The position numbers and the translations under genes were made by a program. Positions 35,599 to 43,547 of a DNA stretch of 64,000 nucleotides are shown piece after piece. Positions within the stretch are counted from its first letter, which is position 1. Every line of letters starts with the position of its first letter. The DNA is taken from positions 3,348,001 through 3,412,000 of the forward strand of contig NZ_CP133779.1 in the NCBI RefSeq assembly GCF_034347425.1. Direction: 5' to 3'. This DNA comes from Undibacterium sp. CCC3.4. GTDB taxonomy: Bacteria; Pseudomonadota; Gammaproteobacteria; Burkholderiales; Burkholderiaceae_D. The notes below the pieces were generated by a model, which worked only from the letters and a program-made list of their open reading frames with translations, was not told the origin of the DNA and did no database searches.

Positions 35599-36630
35599 TC
35601 AAGCCGCCTGCTTCATTTCTTCCGTTTGAGCCCGTTCTGGGTTGAGCCAAACGTGATCATGTAAAGTCCAGTTTCTCGTATGTTGAGCCCAGCGTTCGGG
35701 ACGTCGACGTTTCGCCTCAACATAGACGCTATCCCGATGCTGCAATATTTTCACAGCCGTTCCGTTATGCCGCTGTTCCGGCGTTACAAACTTCAATCCA
35801 CTGTGCTTATGCACTTGGTTGTACCATCTAACAAACTGGAGCATCCAAGTCTGCGCGGCCTCGACATTGTCGAACGGCTTTGTCGGATAATCGGGCCGAT
35901 ATTTGCAAGTATGGAAGAGCGATTCTGCGAATGGCTTATCATTCGAAACACGCGGACGACTAAAGGACGCGGCGATACCTAAATTCTCCAACGTAGCAAG
36001 CATCGTGGCTCCCTTCATCGAGCTGCCGTTATCCGAGTGTAGTACCAATGGACGCCCCGCCAATCCCTCTGCCAAACTGGTCCGACGGATTAACATCGAT
36101 GCCAATTCAGCAGATTCAGCTTCATGCACTTCATGCCCAACGATCTTCCTGCTAAACACATCTAAGATCATGTACCAGTAATAATATTTACCCTGAATTT
36201 GTGCAGGCAACCACGTGATATCCCAAGACCAAACCTGGTTGGGGCCTGTCGCACAATGACTAGTCACGACTCTAGTTGATGGTTGCTTCGCACGTCCACG
36301 GTGGTGCTGCATTTTATTCGCTTTCAATATCCGGTAAATCGTCGATTCAGAGGCCAAATAGTCGCCTCGATCTGCCAAGGTAGGAACGATCTGGCTTGGC
36401 GGAAGGCTAGCAAACTCAGCCGTATTCAACACCTTCAGAATATGGACAATTTCGTCGGCTTTTATCTTGTTCGCCGGTGCCGCTCGAACGTTGGTAGTAC
36501 GCCTGTCGGCTACGACGGCGGCATCGCCATCACACACCCATCGTTGGAAGGTACGGACGCAGATATCGAGTTCCCTACAAGCGCAATTGAGGCGAGAACC
36601 GGAGGCGACCGCTTCGCGAATCAATTCCAC
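35599..36630 (-). CDS. IS-D transposase OrfB (DDE)
   Basis: 343 aa from GTG 36,630. HTH block CACRELDICVRTFQRW, then the integrase core with VWSWDITWLP, LHSDNGSSM and NDKPFAESLF, all catalytic residues present. It shares the overall plan of IS-A and IS-C OrfB. The short gap to orfA (22 bp) suggests re-initiation or frameshifting. Confidence 0.88.
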   Translation of the reverse strand: MELIREAVASGSRLNCACRELDICVRTFQRWVCDGDAAVVADRRTTNVRAAPANKIKADEIVHILKVLNTAEFASLPPSQIVPTLADRGDYLASESTIYRILKANKMQHHRGRAKQPSTRVVTSHCATGPNQVWSWDITWLPAQIQGKYYYWYMILDVFSRKIVGHEVHEAESAELASMLIRRTSLAEGLAGRPLVLHSDNGSSMKGATMLATLENLGIAASFSRPRVSNDKPFAESLFHTCKYRPDYPTKPFDNVEAAQTWMLQFVRWYNQVHKHSGLKFVTPEQRHNGTAVKILQHRDSVYVEAKRRRPERWAQHTRNWTLHDHVWLNPERAQTEEMKQAA

Positions 36631-36652
36631 ACATAACAGGCGATCTGGGATA

Positions 36653-37153
36653 CTAATCAGTCTTCCGATTTGCCCCCCAGATCGCCTGGGCTTTTTTTCT
36701 TAAGACCAGCAAAGCGGCTACTTCAGCTAAGGCTTTCTCCTTGCGATTCAATTCTTTCTCTAAGGCCCGGATACGTTTTTGATCGCCTTTGCTTTGCTCG
36801 CGCTGGCTTTTAGCGGCTTCTGCAGCGTTCGCATTCGCGCCTATGCATGCTTGACGCCACTCTTTGATTTGTTCAAGGAACAGGCCTTTACGGCGGCAAT
36901 ACTCAGCCTGTTCCGCCATGCTCATCGTTGCTGTTTCCAGTACGACCGCGAATTTATCTTCTGAGCTCCATTGCGCACTATTTTTTCCATTACCTGGCAC
37001 GACTATTCCCTGATTTTTAAGCTGACGACGCCAAGTATAAAGCGTTTGTTCGGTGATCCCTGTTTCGCGTGCGAGTGCCGATATCGGCATATTTTCTGGG
37101 GGCATCATACGCCGCTGAGCGGCTTCTTTTCGTTCTGGTGAGTACATGCGCAT
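36653..37153 (-). CDS. IS-D OrfA
   Basis: HTH protein: YSPERKEAAQRRMM, SALARETGITEQTLYTWRRQL, and a coiled-coil end RALEKELNRKEKALAEVAAL followed by LVLRKKAQAIWG. The start ATG 37,153 has GGAGAAC upstream; the frame itself is open to 37,195. Confidence 0.85.
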   Translation of the reverse strand: MRMYSPERKEAAQRRMMPPENMPISALARETGITEQTLYTWRRQLKNQGIVVPGNGKNSAQWSSEDKFAVVLETATMSMAEQAEYCRRKGLFLEQIKEWRQACIGANANAAEAAKSQREQSKGDQKRIRALEKELNRKEKALAEVAALLVLRKKAQAIWGANRKTD

Positions 37154-37362
37154 AGTGATTCTGTTCTCCGTCCCCGTTTGGATTTCTGGCGACACTGCCA
37201 GTCTTACCAGGTTCTGATGTAAGCCAAAAAAATCAAAGTCTTGAGGGAAAGGGTTCCGCTTCGCTCCACCCTTAACCCCGATCTGTAACGCCGATCAAAG
37301 CCATTGAGTAAGAAGCAAAAACACTGACATTCACACAAATTGAAAAATAAATCTGTATATTT

Positions 37363-37857
37363 TTGTTTTACAAAAGACATGTGACAGGTAGCCTAACACC
37401 GGGGGATACCGGCATGGCCTTAGAACGCCTGCTCAACGTGTTTAGCGCAGAATTTAACCATCAAAAGGAAGCCAAACTCTACATCTTTTTTGATGAAGTA
37501 CAGTACCTCAAAGAGTGGGAGATCCATTTAAAGTCCCTAGTCGACTCATATTCTGACTATAAATTTGTCGTTACAGGCTCAGCAGCAGCTGCCTTAAAAC
37601 TAAAGAGCAATGAGTCCGGTGCTGGCCGCTTCAGTAACTTTGTGTTGCCACCACTCACTTTTGCTGAATACCTGCGCTTTATACAAAGAGACACTGAGCT
37701 TATAAATACTGTCGTGCCACCTGGCGTAGGCTATACCGCTAATAATATTGATGCATTGAATGAGGAATTTTTAAATTACCTCAACTTTGGTGGCTACCCT
37801 GAAGCAGTTTTCAGCGATACGATCCGAGAAAATCCACAGCAATTTATTCGTGGTGAC
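37363..37857 (+). pseudogene. DUF4143-type ATPase, middle part (N-terminus lost, interrupted by IS-B)
   Basis: AAA-type ATPase fragment: LYIFFDEVQYLKEWEIHLKSL (Walker B region) and FVVTGSAAAALKLKSNES (sensor 1), then FVLPPLTFAEYLRF. The P-loop normally found ~60 residues earlier is missing because IS-D ends at about 37,405. True gene sequence probably starts at ~37,406. The ORF stops in IS-B copy 3. Joined to 39,235 it continues in frame (QFIRGD-IIDKVLLRDLP). Confidence 0.85.
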
Positions 37858-37950
37858 TAAAGTGGCCCCCTAAGTCCAGACAATTATTCAAAGAGTTTAA
37901 GATAGTGCCTGTTTCTGCCACAGCTGCGCGGCGCTGCCCCGTTATTCGCA

Positions 37951-38862
37951 CTACATCACTACCGTGCTTTTCTTTTCTAGCTTTTTTGAATCAGGCAGTT
38001 CAGTACCAAATTTGTTTACGATCTTGGCACCGCCGCCCACGCCTGAGCCATACACGGTTTCCGGCGTTTGATAACCCAATGATTGATGTTTACGCTCAGC
38101 GTTGTAGAACATAAAATAGTTCGCCAAGCCGATCACCAATTCCGGCATACTTTCATGCTTTTTCAAATACACTTCTTCATATTTCACACTGCGCCATAAG
38201 CGCTCAACAAAAATATTATCCAGCGCCCGACCGCGACCGTCCATACTGATTTTGATGCCGTTTCTAAGCAGCAGCCCAGTAAAGGCCTGGCTGGTAAACT
38301 GCGCACCCTGATCGGTATTAAAAATCTCCGGCGTTCCATACCATTTTATGGCTTCTTCCAAGCAGTCCACGCAAAACCCCGCATCCATCGTGTTCGACAA
38401 CCGCCAGGACAGCAGCTTCCGGCTGTACCAGTCAACGATCGCCACCAGATACACAAAACCCCGCGGCAGCCTGATGAATGTGATGTCTGTACTCCAGACC
38501 ATATTTGGTCGAGTGACGTCGATACCTCTCAGTAAGTACGGGTAAATCTTGTTCTGCGGATGCGCTTTACTGGTGTTGGGGCCTGGGGCCATACCTGCCA
38601 ATCCCAGTTGCTGCATCAGCCTCTGTACGCGCTTTCGGTTCACTGTATGGCCACAGTCTCGCAAGTAATGCGTCATGCGTCGCGTGCCGTAAAATGGATG
38701 TCTGGTGTATTCCTCGTCAAGCAATTGCAACAGCAAACTATCAAACGGATTGATCTCTTCCTGCAAGCGCTTTTTCTTGTCGTACACGACCGAGCGCGTG
38801 ACTGAAACGAGACGGCATTGTGTGGCGATTGAAAGGGCAGAGAGCGGCTCTACCCACTGCAA
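37951..38862 (-). CDS. IS-B copy 3 transposase OrfB (DDE)
   Basis: 303 aa, nearly identical to OrfB of copy 2 (a few substitutions such as VLSW/LLSW). DDE blocks STDITFI, NTDQGAQFT and FVERLWR are intact. It is in the -1 frame relative to orfA. Confidence 0.9.
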   Translation of the reverse strand: MQWVEPLSALSIATQCRLVSVTRSVVYDKKKRLQEEINPFDSLLLQLLDEEYTRHPFYGTRRMTHYLRDCGHTVNRKRVQRLMQQLGLAGMAPGPNTSKAHPQNKIYPYLLRGIDVTRPNMVWSTDITFIRLPRGFVYLVAIVDWYSRKLLSWRLSNTMDAGFCVDCLEEAIKWYGTPEIFNTDQGAQFTSQAFTGLLLRNGIKISMDGRGRALDNIFVERLWRSVKYEEVYLKKHESMPELVIGLANYFMFYNAERKHQSLGYQTPETVYGSGVGGGAKIVNKFGTELPDSKKLEKKSTVVM

Positions 38863-38870
38863 TCGTACCG

Positions 38871-39164
38871 TTACAGGCTGATCCCTGACTTTTTTTTAAG
38901 CCAATCGAGTTCCATATTCAGTTGCCCAATTTTGGCATAGAGACGGTCTGGGTCGTTCTGTGTGCTGGCCGGTTTCGGACCGCGTTTACCTTCAAACAGA
39001 CTGCCTGCATTTTCCAGTAATTCTTTCTTCCACTGGCTGACCTGCGTCGGATGCACCCCGAACTCTTGGGCGATCTGATTGATCGTCTTTTCGCCTTTGA
39101 TCGCCTCAACTGCCACCTTGGCTTTTTGTGCGCCGCTAAATATTTTTCTCTTATTTTCACTCAT
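38871..39164 (-). CDS. IS-B copy 3 OrfA
   Basis: Same 97-aa HTH protein as in copy 2, with the run of eight A (complement at 38,890-38,897) as frameshift site near its 3' end. Confidence 0.88.
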   Translation of the reverse strand: MSENKRKIFSGAQKAKVAVEAIKGEKTINQIAQEFGVHPTQVSQWKKELLENAGSLFEGKRGPKPASTQNDPDRLYAKIGQLNMELDWLKKKSGISL

Positions 39165-39234
39165 GGTCTGCCTCGTCTCTTTTCGACAGACACTAGTTTA
39201 AACTGTTGTCCGGATATGTGGATCCACTATAGAC

Positions 39235-39954
39235 ATCATCGACAAAGTACTATTGCGTGACCTGCCTAGCTTGTACGGCATCAGTGATATCCAGGAACTT
39301 AACCGCCTATTTACTACGCTGGCCTACAACACCGGCCGCGAGATTTCTTTAGATACTTTATCTAAGAATTCTAACGTCGCAAAAAATACAATAGGCCGCT
39401 ATCTGGAATATCTGGAAGCCGCATTTTTGATCAAAAGAATTGAACGCATCGATCAAAATGCCAAACGTTTTAAACGCGCCATGAGTTTTAAAGTCTACCT
39501 AACCAACCCCTCCATGCGCGCCGCTCTGTTTGGTCCTATCGATGCAGATAGTCCAGATATGGGGCCACTTGCAGAAACCGCCATCTTTAGCCAATGGCAA
39601 CATAGCGATAGAACTACTTTATATTATGCACAGTGGAAAAACGGCGAAGTCGACATCGTCTATTTAGATGAAACAACCCAATCGCCACGATGGGCGGTAG
39701 AAGTGAAATGGTCAGACCGCCCATATACCCACACAGATGAACTAGACAACTGCGTCGAGCTAGCTGAAAAAAATACGGCGCTTAAAGAAGGTTTCAGAGT
39801 TACATCGCACACCATTTCTGATTTCATAGAATATAAAAACATTAGGTTTGAATTTGTACCTTGCAGCTTATACACGTATACGTTGGGAAAAAATTTCCTG
39901 TTCTACCGAAATCTTCGGCATGTTTTTGGGAAACGATCGGCACGCACAGTTTAA
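39235..39954 (+). pseudogene. DUF4143-type ATPase, C-terminal part
   Basis: Continues the interrupted gene: LLRDLPSLYGISDIQELNRLF, a winged-helix-like segment (SLDTLSKNSNVAKNTIGRYL) and the DUF4143 domain with KVYLTNPSMRAALFG, ETAIFSQWQHS, and GEVDIVYLDE followed by WAVEVKWSD, which resembles an Asp...E-x-K nuclease-like core. Such ATPases are common orphan accessory genes. Both ends are damaged upstream, so the gene is dead. Confidence 0.85.
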
Positions 39955-40074
39955 GGTAATTAAAGCTTTGGAGAAACGGTTAGGAGATTGAAGAAAATGG
40001 ATATAGCTGAGCTTACGGCAATAGACGAAATATTCGCGGAATTAATATGAGTAAAAAAAATTTGTAAAATACCA

Positions 40075-40353
40075 ATGAAATTGGCCTCCCAAAAGATACG
40101 AATAAATCCAACGCTATTGCGGCTAATTAAAGAATTATGGATACCATTTGTTGTTGCACTGTGTTGGGCTACCTACAACATCAGCTCTGAACCAAAGGCA
40201 GACTGGACATTTCGGAGATTTATAAACATATTTGTTCCTACTTTTTTCTTTATTAGTACTTTAATAGGACAAATCTTTAGAGTACGTAAACAACAAAAAG
40301 TCGAAAATGGACTTCAGTTAATAGAGACCCGTGTTGGCAAAATGATAAATTAA
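40075..40353 (+). CDS. Small membrane protein, unknown function, possibly truncated
   Basis: 92 aa starting MKLASQKIRINPTLLRL. Two hydrophobic segments (WIPFVVALCWATYNI and IFVPTFFFISTLIGQIF) flank a short loop, followed by a basic, heptad-like tail (RKQQKVENGLQLIETRVGKM) that could continue as a coiled coil. An IS-B-like end begins 36 bp after the stop, so the natural C-terminus may be lost. AT-rich. No family is recognised. The ~120 bp before it contains only a 17-codon ORF (39,997) of doubtful value. Confidence 0.5.
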   Translation: MKLASQKIRINPTLLRLIKELWIPFVVALCWATYNISSEPKADWTFRRFINIFVPTFFFISTLIGQIFRVRKQQKVENGLQLIETRVGKMIN

Positions 40354-40388
40354 TTGGATGTCAAAACTACCGATTTAATTGGATACAT

Positions 40389-40424
40389 TATAGTGGATCC
40401 ACATATTCGGACAACAGTTTGAAC
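40389..40424 (+). repeat. Isolated IS-B-like terminus
   Basis: TATAGTGGATCCACATAT followed by TCGGACAACAGTTTGAAC matches the IS-B end with two changes, then diverges. It is a leftover of an excised, deleted or related element. Confidence 0.75.
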
Positions 40425-40484
40425 ATTCGAAATGGGAATTTGTGCAGTTATTTTTGATTGTGGTGGCAAATTGGCACACTGGTG

Positions 40485-40512
40485 GTGACATTTTGTCTCC
40501 GTGCGCTATAAT
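40485..40512 (+). promoter_or_regulatory. Sigma-70-like promoter upstream of the toxin-antitoxin genes
   Basis: GTGACA and TATAAT separated by 16 bp. About 180 bp before the antitoxin start. A 10-codon ORF with a good AAGGAA site follows at 40,582 (MKNSIYKNNY), possibly a leader or chance. Confidence 0.55.
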
Positions 40513-40697
40513 TCATTTGCTCAAACAAATTTGAGTTACTTATTATGTAAATGAAAATTAAATACAAATAAAGGAAATTAATATGAAAAATTCCATATAC
40601 AAAAACAACTACTAATTTGAAAATTGAGATTAAAACTTATACATACCTATACATATTTGAAGCATCGGTGCTTTTAGCACCCCAAAAGGTGGAAATG

Positions 40698-41009
40698 ATG
40701 AACCCTACGGAAAACAGAGACCGGATTACAGCCCGTGTTTCTCAACCCATAGCAACACGATTACAAGTGGCAGCCGATTTGATGGGTGCAACTTTGAACC
40801 AATTCCTGGTTCAAGCTGCACTCGAAAAAGCTAATAGTGTTATTGAACATGAACAAACAATACGTTATTCGCTGGAAGACGTTGCCTTATTTTTAACCAT
40901 GCTGGACGCTCCTGGTGAACCAAATCCAACACTGGTCAAAGCGTTTGAGGGAAGAAACTCTAAGGTGAAAAATGCGAAGCGAACCAATACGCTTGAGCAC
41001 AGTTCATGA
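40698..41009 (+). CDS. DUF1778 (TacA/AtaR-like) antitoxin
   Basis: About 103 aa. NRDRITARVSQPIATRLQVAADLMGATLNQFLVQAALEKA is the ribbon-helix-helix DNA-binding part of DUF1778 antitoxins; the C-terminal half (YSLEDVALFLTMLDAPGEPNP) wraps the toxin in known systems. Start ATG 40,695/40,698 after AAAAGGTGG; the frame is open further upstream. It overlaps the toxin gene by 38 bp, the usual coupling, and should repress its own promoter. Confidence 0.9.
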   Translation: MNPTENRDRITARVSQPIATRLQVAADLMGATLNQFLVQAALEKANSVIEHEQTIRYSLEDVALFLTMLDAPGEPNPTLVKAFEGRNSKVKNAKRTNTLEHSS

Positions 41010-41472
41010 TCGTGAAACTTTTGACTGTGGAAATGAGGCGTTAAATAGTTTTTTTAAAAATGTCGCCGGACAACATGATAGTAAAAGTGTTTCCAAAACG
41101 TTTGTAATAGCTGACGATGAAGATCGAGCTAGAGTGGCAGGATTTTATACGCTTGCAATGCGTAAGCTGACACCAAAGGAACAATTGCCACCAGAGATAG
41201 CGAAGCGCCTTCCTGCAAGTTTGCCCGGAATTACGCTGGCTAGACTCGCTGTCGATAAAAATTATCAGAGGCGAGGTGTAGGTGAGGATCTTTTGCTGAG
41301 CGCCATGTCGCGGGCAAAAAAAGTGTCACACGAAATAGGTGGATTTGCACTATTCGTTGACGCTAAAGACGGTGTTGCCGAATTTTATAAAAATTACGGT
41401 TTTACTCCGTTACCTTCGAATCCACTGATACTTTTGATCCCATTCAAAAATATTCCCGATGATGCTGACTAG
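40972..41472 (+). CDS. GNAT-family toxin (TacT/AtaT-like)
   Basis: 166 aa. MRSEPIRLSTVHDRETFDCGNEALNSFF is the TacT-type N-terminus; LARLAVDKNYQRRGVGEDLL holds the acetyl-CoA loop (Q/R-x-x-G-x-G/A), and AEFYKNYGFTPLPSNP carries the conserved Tyr near the active site. Known relatives acetylate charged aminoacyl-tRNAs and stop translation. All recognisable motifs are intact, so the pair may be functional. Confidence 0.9.
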   Translation: MRSEPIRLSTVHDRETFDCGNEALNSFFKNVAGQHDSKSVSKTFVIADDEDRARVAGFYTLAMRKLTPKEQLPPEIAKRLPASLPGITLARLAVDKNYQRRGVGEDLLLSAMSRAKKVSHEIGGFALFVDAKDGVAEFYKNYGFTPLPSNPLILLIPFKNIPDDAD

Positions 41473-41520
41473 CATCGTCTATTTTTTAAAGAAAATGACC
41501 GTCAACGATTATTGACGGTC
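41461..41520. terminator. Two hairpins after the toxin gene
   Basis: GATGCT-GACT-AGCATC overlaps the toxin stop and is followed by six T (41,482-41,487). A second stem, GACCGTCAA/TTGACGGTC at 41,497-41,520, would serve the minus strand; its plus-side tail is replaced by the mini IS-C. Confidence 0.6.
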
Positions 41521-41524
41521 CGGT

Positions 41525-41751
41525 ATCTGTCAAGATAGTTGGATTCAACTACGAAGTGCAACTCCATGTTGATGCGAGTGTAGCGCAATCATAAAATATA
41601 TGACGCCACATAAAAATAAGATCAATTGATTGATTTTAATTGGAGGCACCCCTTATGGAGCCCGTATTCGTTATCGCAGAAAAAGACGTTTTCCCTCTTT
41701 CTCAGGACAGTTGGAAAATTCCGAAATCGGCAACTTACCAACTATCCTGAC
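41525..41751. mobile_element. Short IS-C derivative (227 bp, no transposase)
   Basis: Left end ATCTGTCAAGATAGTTGG and right end CAACTTACCAACTATCCTGAC match the IS-C ends, including the internal GCCGAAATCGGC-type stem region (with one change). The interior carries no coding frame and is unrelated to IS-C. It is preceded by CGGT, as is IS-C, but has no matching CGGT at the right. Confidence 0.75.
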
Positions 41752-41772
41752 GCAGAGGGCTGCTCGAAATCC

Positions 41773-42987
41773 TTATTTCGCAGCCGCAGCGTGATGCATT
41801 TCATCAGCTTGGTGACGTAGCGTCCACGGGTCTTCGGCAAGCACGCTTTTGTCAGCAATCAGCGTATCTTGTGTTGGTCCGAAGAGGGCGTAGGGCAGGT
41901 AGCCGTAGCCTTGGTCGCCAAAGGTGTCGCCCCAAGAGTTTTCGATTTCTACTAAACCGGTCGTGTCGTCGTAGCCAATCGCCAGCACGAAGTGGTAACC
42001 GACTGCAGGATCGGGGATAGGCGTCTGCGGAGCGTAGCGAAAGCTATCGTTTACGGGGCCGCCGGCATAACCGCCTCGCACGCCTGCTGAACTCGCCGAA
42101 CCGCCTGCGGAACTGGCAGAGGCACCACTGGAGCCTGCTGAAGTACCTGATGCACCGGCCGCGCCTCCAGCGGAACCCGCCACCGTTCCGGCAGAACCCG
42201 CGGAGGCACCACTGGAACCTGCCGATGTGCCAGAGGCACCCGCAGTCGCGTCATCAGGGGCGCAGCTTGGGATTGGAAAAATGCCGGTGCGCCATGTGTG
42301 GGAAAGAACGGCGTCGTCACCGCAGCCAACCGATTGCGCTACGGGGAAAGCGACGGGTACCGGATAGCCATCGGCAATCGATACCTTCATTGCCCGCAGC
42401 GTCGTCACCCGGTATGCCTTGGTCAGCTTGCGTGTTGCGGCGTCATCAAAGGCCGTTGTGGGTGGGGTGATGGCGAACTTGCTGGTATCGTAAGGCCAAG
42501 CGCTCTCGACGCAGGTGCCATATTGTTCAAGTGTTTCGACAACCGCATCGGCCTTGCATCCTGAATCGTCGTTGGTTTGTTCGCCCTCGGTGAGAACGCG
42601 CGTGGTGTAATAGCAGAACAGTGGCGACAAAGGCTCGTCTAAGCCATCACGCAGGTGAAGAAATCGTAGCGCGCTGGTAAAGGCAAAGGCCGCGCACGAT
42701 TCGATCGGATCTTGGTCCAGCACCGGGGGACATTTTGCGCGTAAGCTCACCGCTGGTGGGGGTACCGGAAGGGCTTTTCCCGCTGCGGCAATCTTCAGCT
42801 CGGGGCGGGCGAGCGGCTTGGGCCGTTGCGCGGTTTTGGCCAGCTTGCGCGTCACCCCGTTTGCCTGAATCACAGGCGGCGCTGCCACTTCCGCGAGCAC
42901 CGAGGTGCCGCTTCCCGGATGGCCACCATGCACCTCGCTCTTGCTGGCGTGTGCTGGTTCTTTTTCGTGGTTAACTTGGCTTGGCAT
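41773..42987 (-). CDS. Papain-like cysteine peptidase with Ser/Gly/Ala-rich insertion
   Basis: 404 aa. C1-type motifs: VLDQDPIESCAAFAF (nucleophile Cys98 with preceding oxyanion Gln92), GYHFVLAIGYDD (His332) and IENSWGDTFGDQGYGYLPY (Asn350). Between Cys and His an insert of ~55 residues is nearly pure Ser/Gly/Ala/Thr with a duplicated GASGTSAGSSGASA unit. The N-terminal ~85 residues are disordered and Pro-rich; there is no classical signal peptide. Start ATG 42,987 follows AAGGGGAT. The role is unknown; a flexible surface loop or linker is suggested by the insert. Confidence 0.85.
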   Translation of the reverse strand: MPSQVNHEKEPAHASKSEVHGGHPGSGTSVLAEVAAPPVIQANGVTRKLAKTAQRPKPLARPELKIAAAGKALPVPPPAVSLRAKCPPVLDQDPIESCAAFAFTSALRFLHLRDGLDEPLSPLFCYYTTRVLTEGEQTNDDSGCKADAVVETLEQYGTCVESAWPYDTSKFAITPPTTAFDDAATRKLTKAYRVTTLRAMKVSIADGYPVPVAFPVAQSVGCGDDAVLSHTWRTGIFPIPSCAPDDATAGASGTSAGSSGASAGSAGTVAGSAGGAAGASGTSAGSSGASASSAGGSASSAGVRGGYAGGPVNDSFRYAPQTPIPDPAVGYHFVLAIGYDDTTGLVEIENSWGDTFGDQGYGYLPYALFGPTQDTLIADKSVLAEDPWTLRHQADEMHHAAAAK

Positions 42988-43181
42988 CTTATCCCCTTGA
43001 GTAAGCTTATGATGTCAATATAATATCAGTGATTATGTCAAGGGTGTAAACACTATCAGCATCGCGACTAAGGCTGACAACAGCGCCGCCAAACAACTTA
43101 ATGGATCGTCGCAAGCGACGATGGAAAAGACTCTGGAAGGGGTTTGCATCCCCTCCCATCGCGTCGCTCCTTCGTCGCTCA

Positions 43182-43460
43182 CCGGCCAAAAGAGGCTGTC
43201 GCAAAAGGGTATTGAGTCGGTATCATTACCCTAACTGGTGGCCATGTCATTCCTGCGCGCTTTTGGCAGGAACCCAGCGGCGTTCGTGGTTAACTGAAAA
43301 TGCCAGAAATTGTGGCATTTTCAGTGTAAAAAACGACGCTGGGTTCCCGCCAAAAGCATGCGGGAATGACGAGGCTGTGGCATGCGGGAATGACGAGGTA
43401 TGCGGTGTTTCAGGTTTAAAAAACGTCCATCAGGCTTTTGCGACAGCCTCTGAAGGCCGG
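43182..43460. repeat. MITE-like nested inverted repeat (279 bp)
   Basis: Outer arms CCGGCC-NNN-AGAGGCTGTCGCAAAAG are inverted at the other end. Inside are GTCATTCC/GGAATGAC with CTTTTGGC/GCCAAAAG and CCCAGCG/CGCTGGG, then CTGAAAATGCCA/TGGCATTTTCAG. GCATGCGGGAATGACGAGG occurs twice in tandem near the right end. No gene is present; the remaining intergenic DNA at 42,988-43,181 holds only short palindromes. Confidence 0.8.
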
Positions 43461-43547
43461 GGTTTCAAACCCTAGTCAGATTTTTGATGAATGTCAATTT
43501 CGAACTTCTTGTGATCTGATGGGTCAGTCGATGTTTTGGAGTGTGAC

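Larger units (their letters stand above)
35566..37405 (-). mobile_element. IS-D (IS3 family, about 1.84 kb)
   Basis: Left end CGGTGTTTGTCAAACAACC and right end (inverted) CGGTGTTAGGCTACCTGTC are imperfect inverted repeats; the true outer left border is interrupted by IS-C. The 5' non-coding part at 37,200-37,300 resembles that of IS-A (CTTGAGGGAA-GGGTTCCGC). No target duplication is seen: the right flank is the broken ATPase gene, the left flank is unrelated. Confidence 0.75.
37858..39231 (-). mobile_element. IS-B copy 3 (IS3 family, 1,374 bp, complete)
   Basis: Flanked by the 3-bp duplication GAC (37,855-37,857 and 39,232-39,234). Ends TAAAGTGGCCCCC and (inverted) TATAGTGGATCC. It is inserted in the DUF4143-type ATPase gene. 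Confidence 0.92.

Noticed and set aside
42080..42245. CRISPR-like or intergenic repeat array
   Set aside because: The repeat is in frame within the peptidase gene and encodes Ser/Gly/Ala; spacers are not unique.
43101..43475. 124-codon ORF across the MITE-like repeat
   Set aside because: It runs through nested inverted repeats, is rich in Arg/Trp/Cys without domain character, and lacks a ribosome-binding site.
43440..43475. tRNA-like T-arm (GGTTTCAAACC) as right attachment site of the island
   Set aside because: It does not match the tRNA-Ser 3' end and has no acceptor stem; only a chance similarity.
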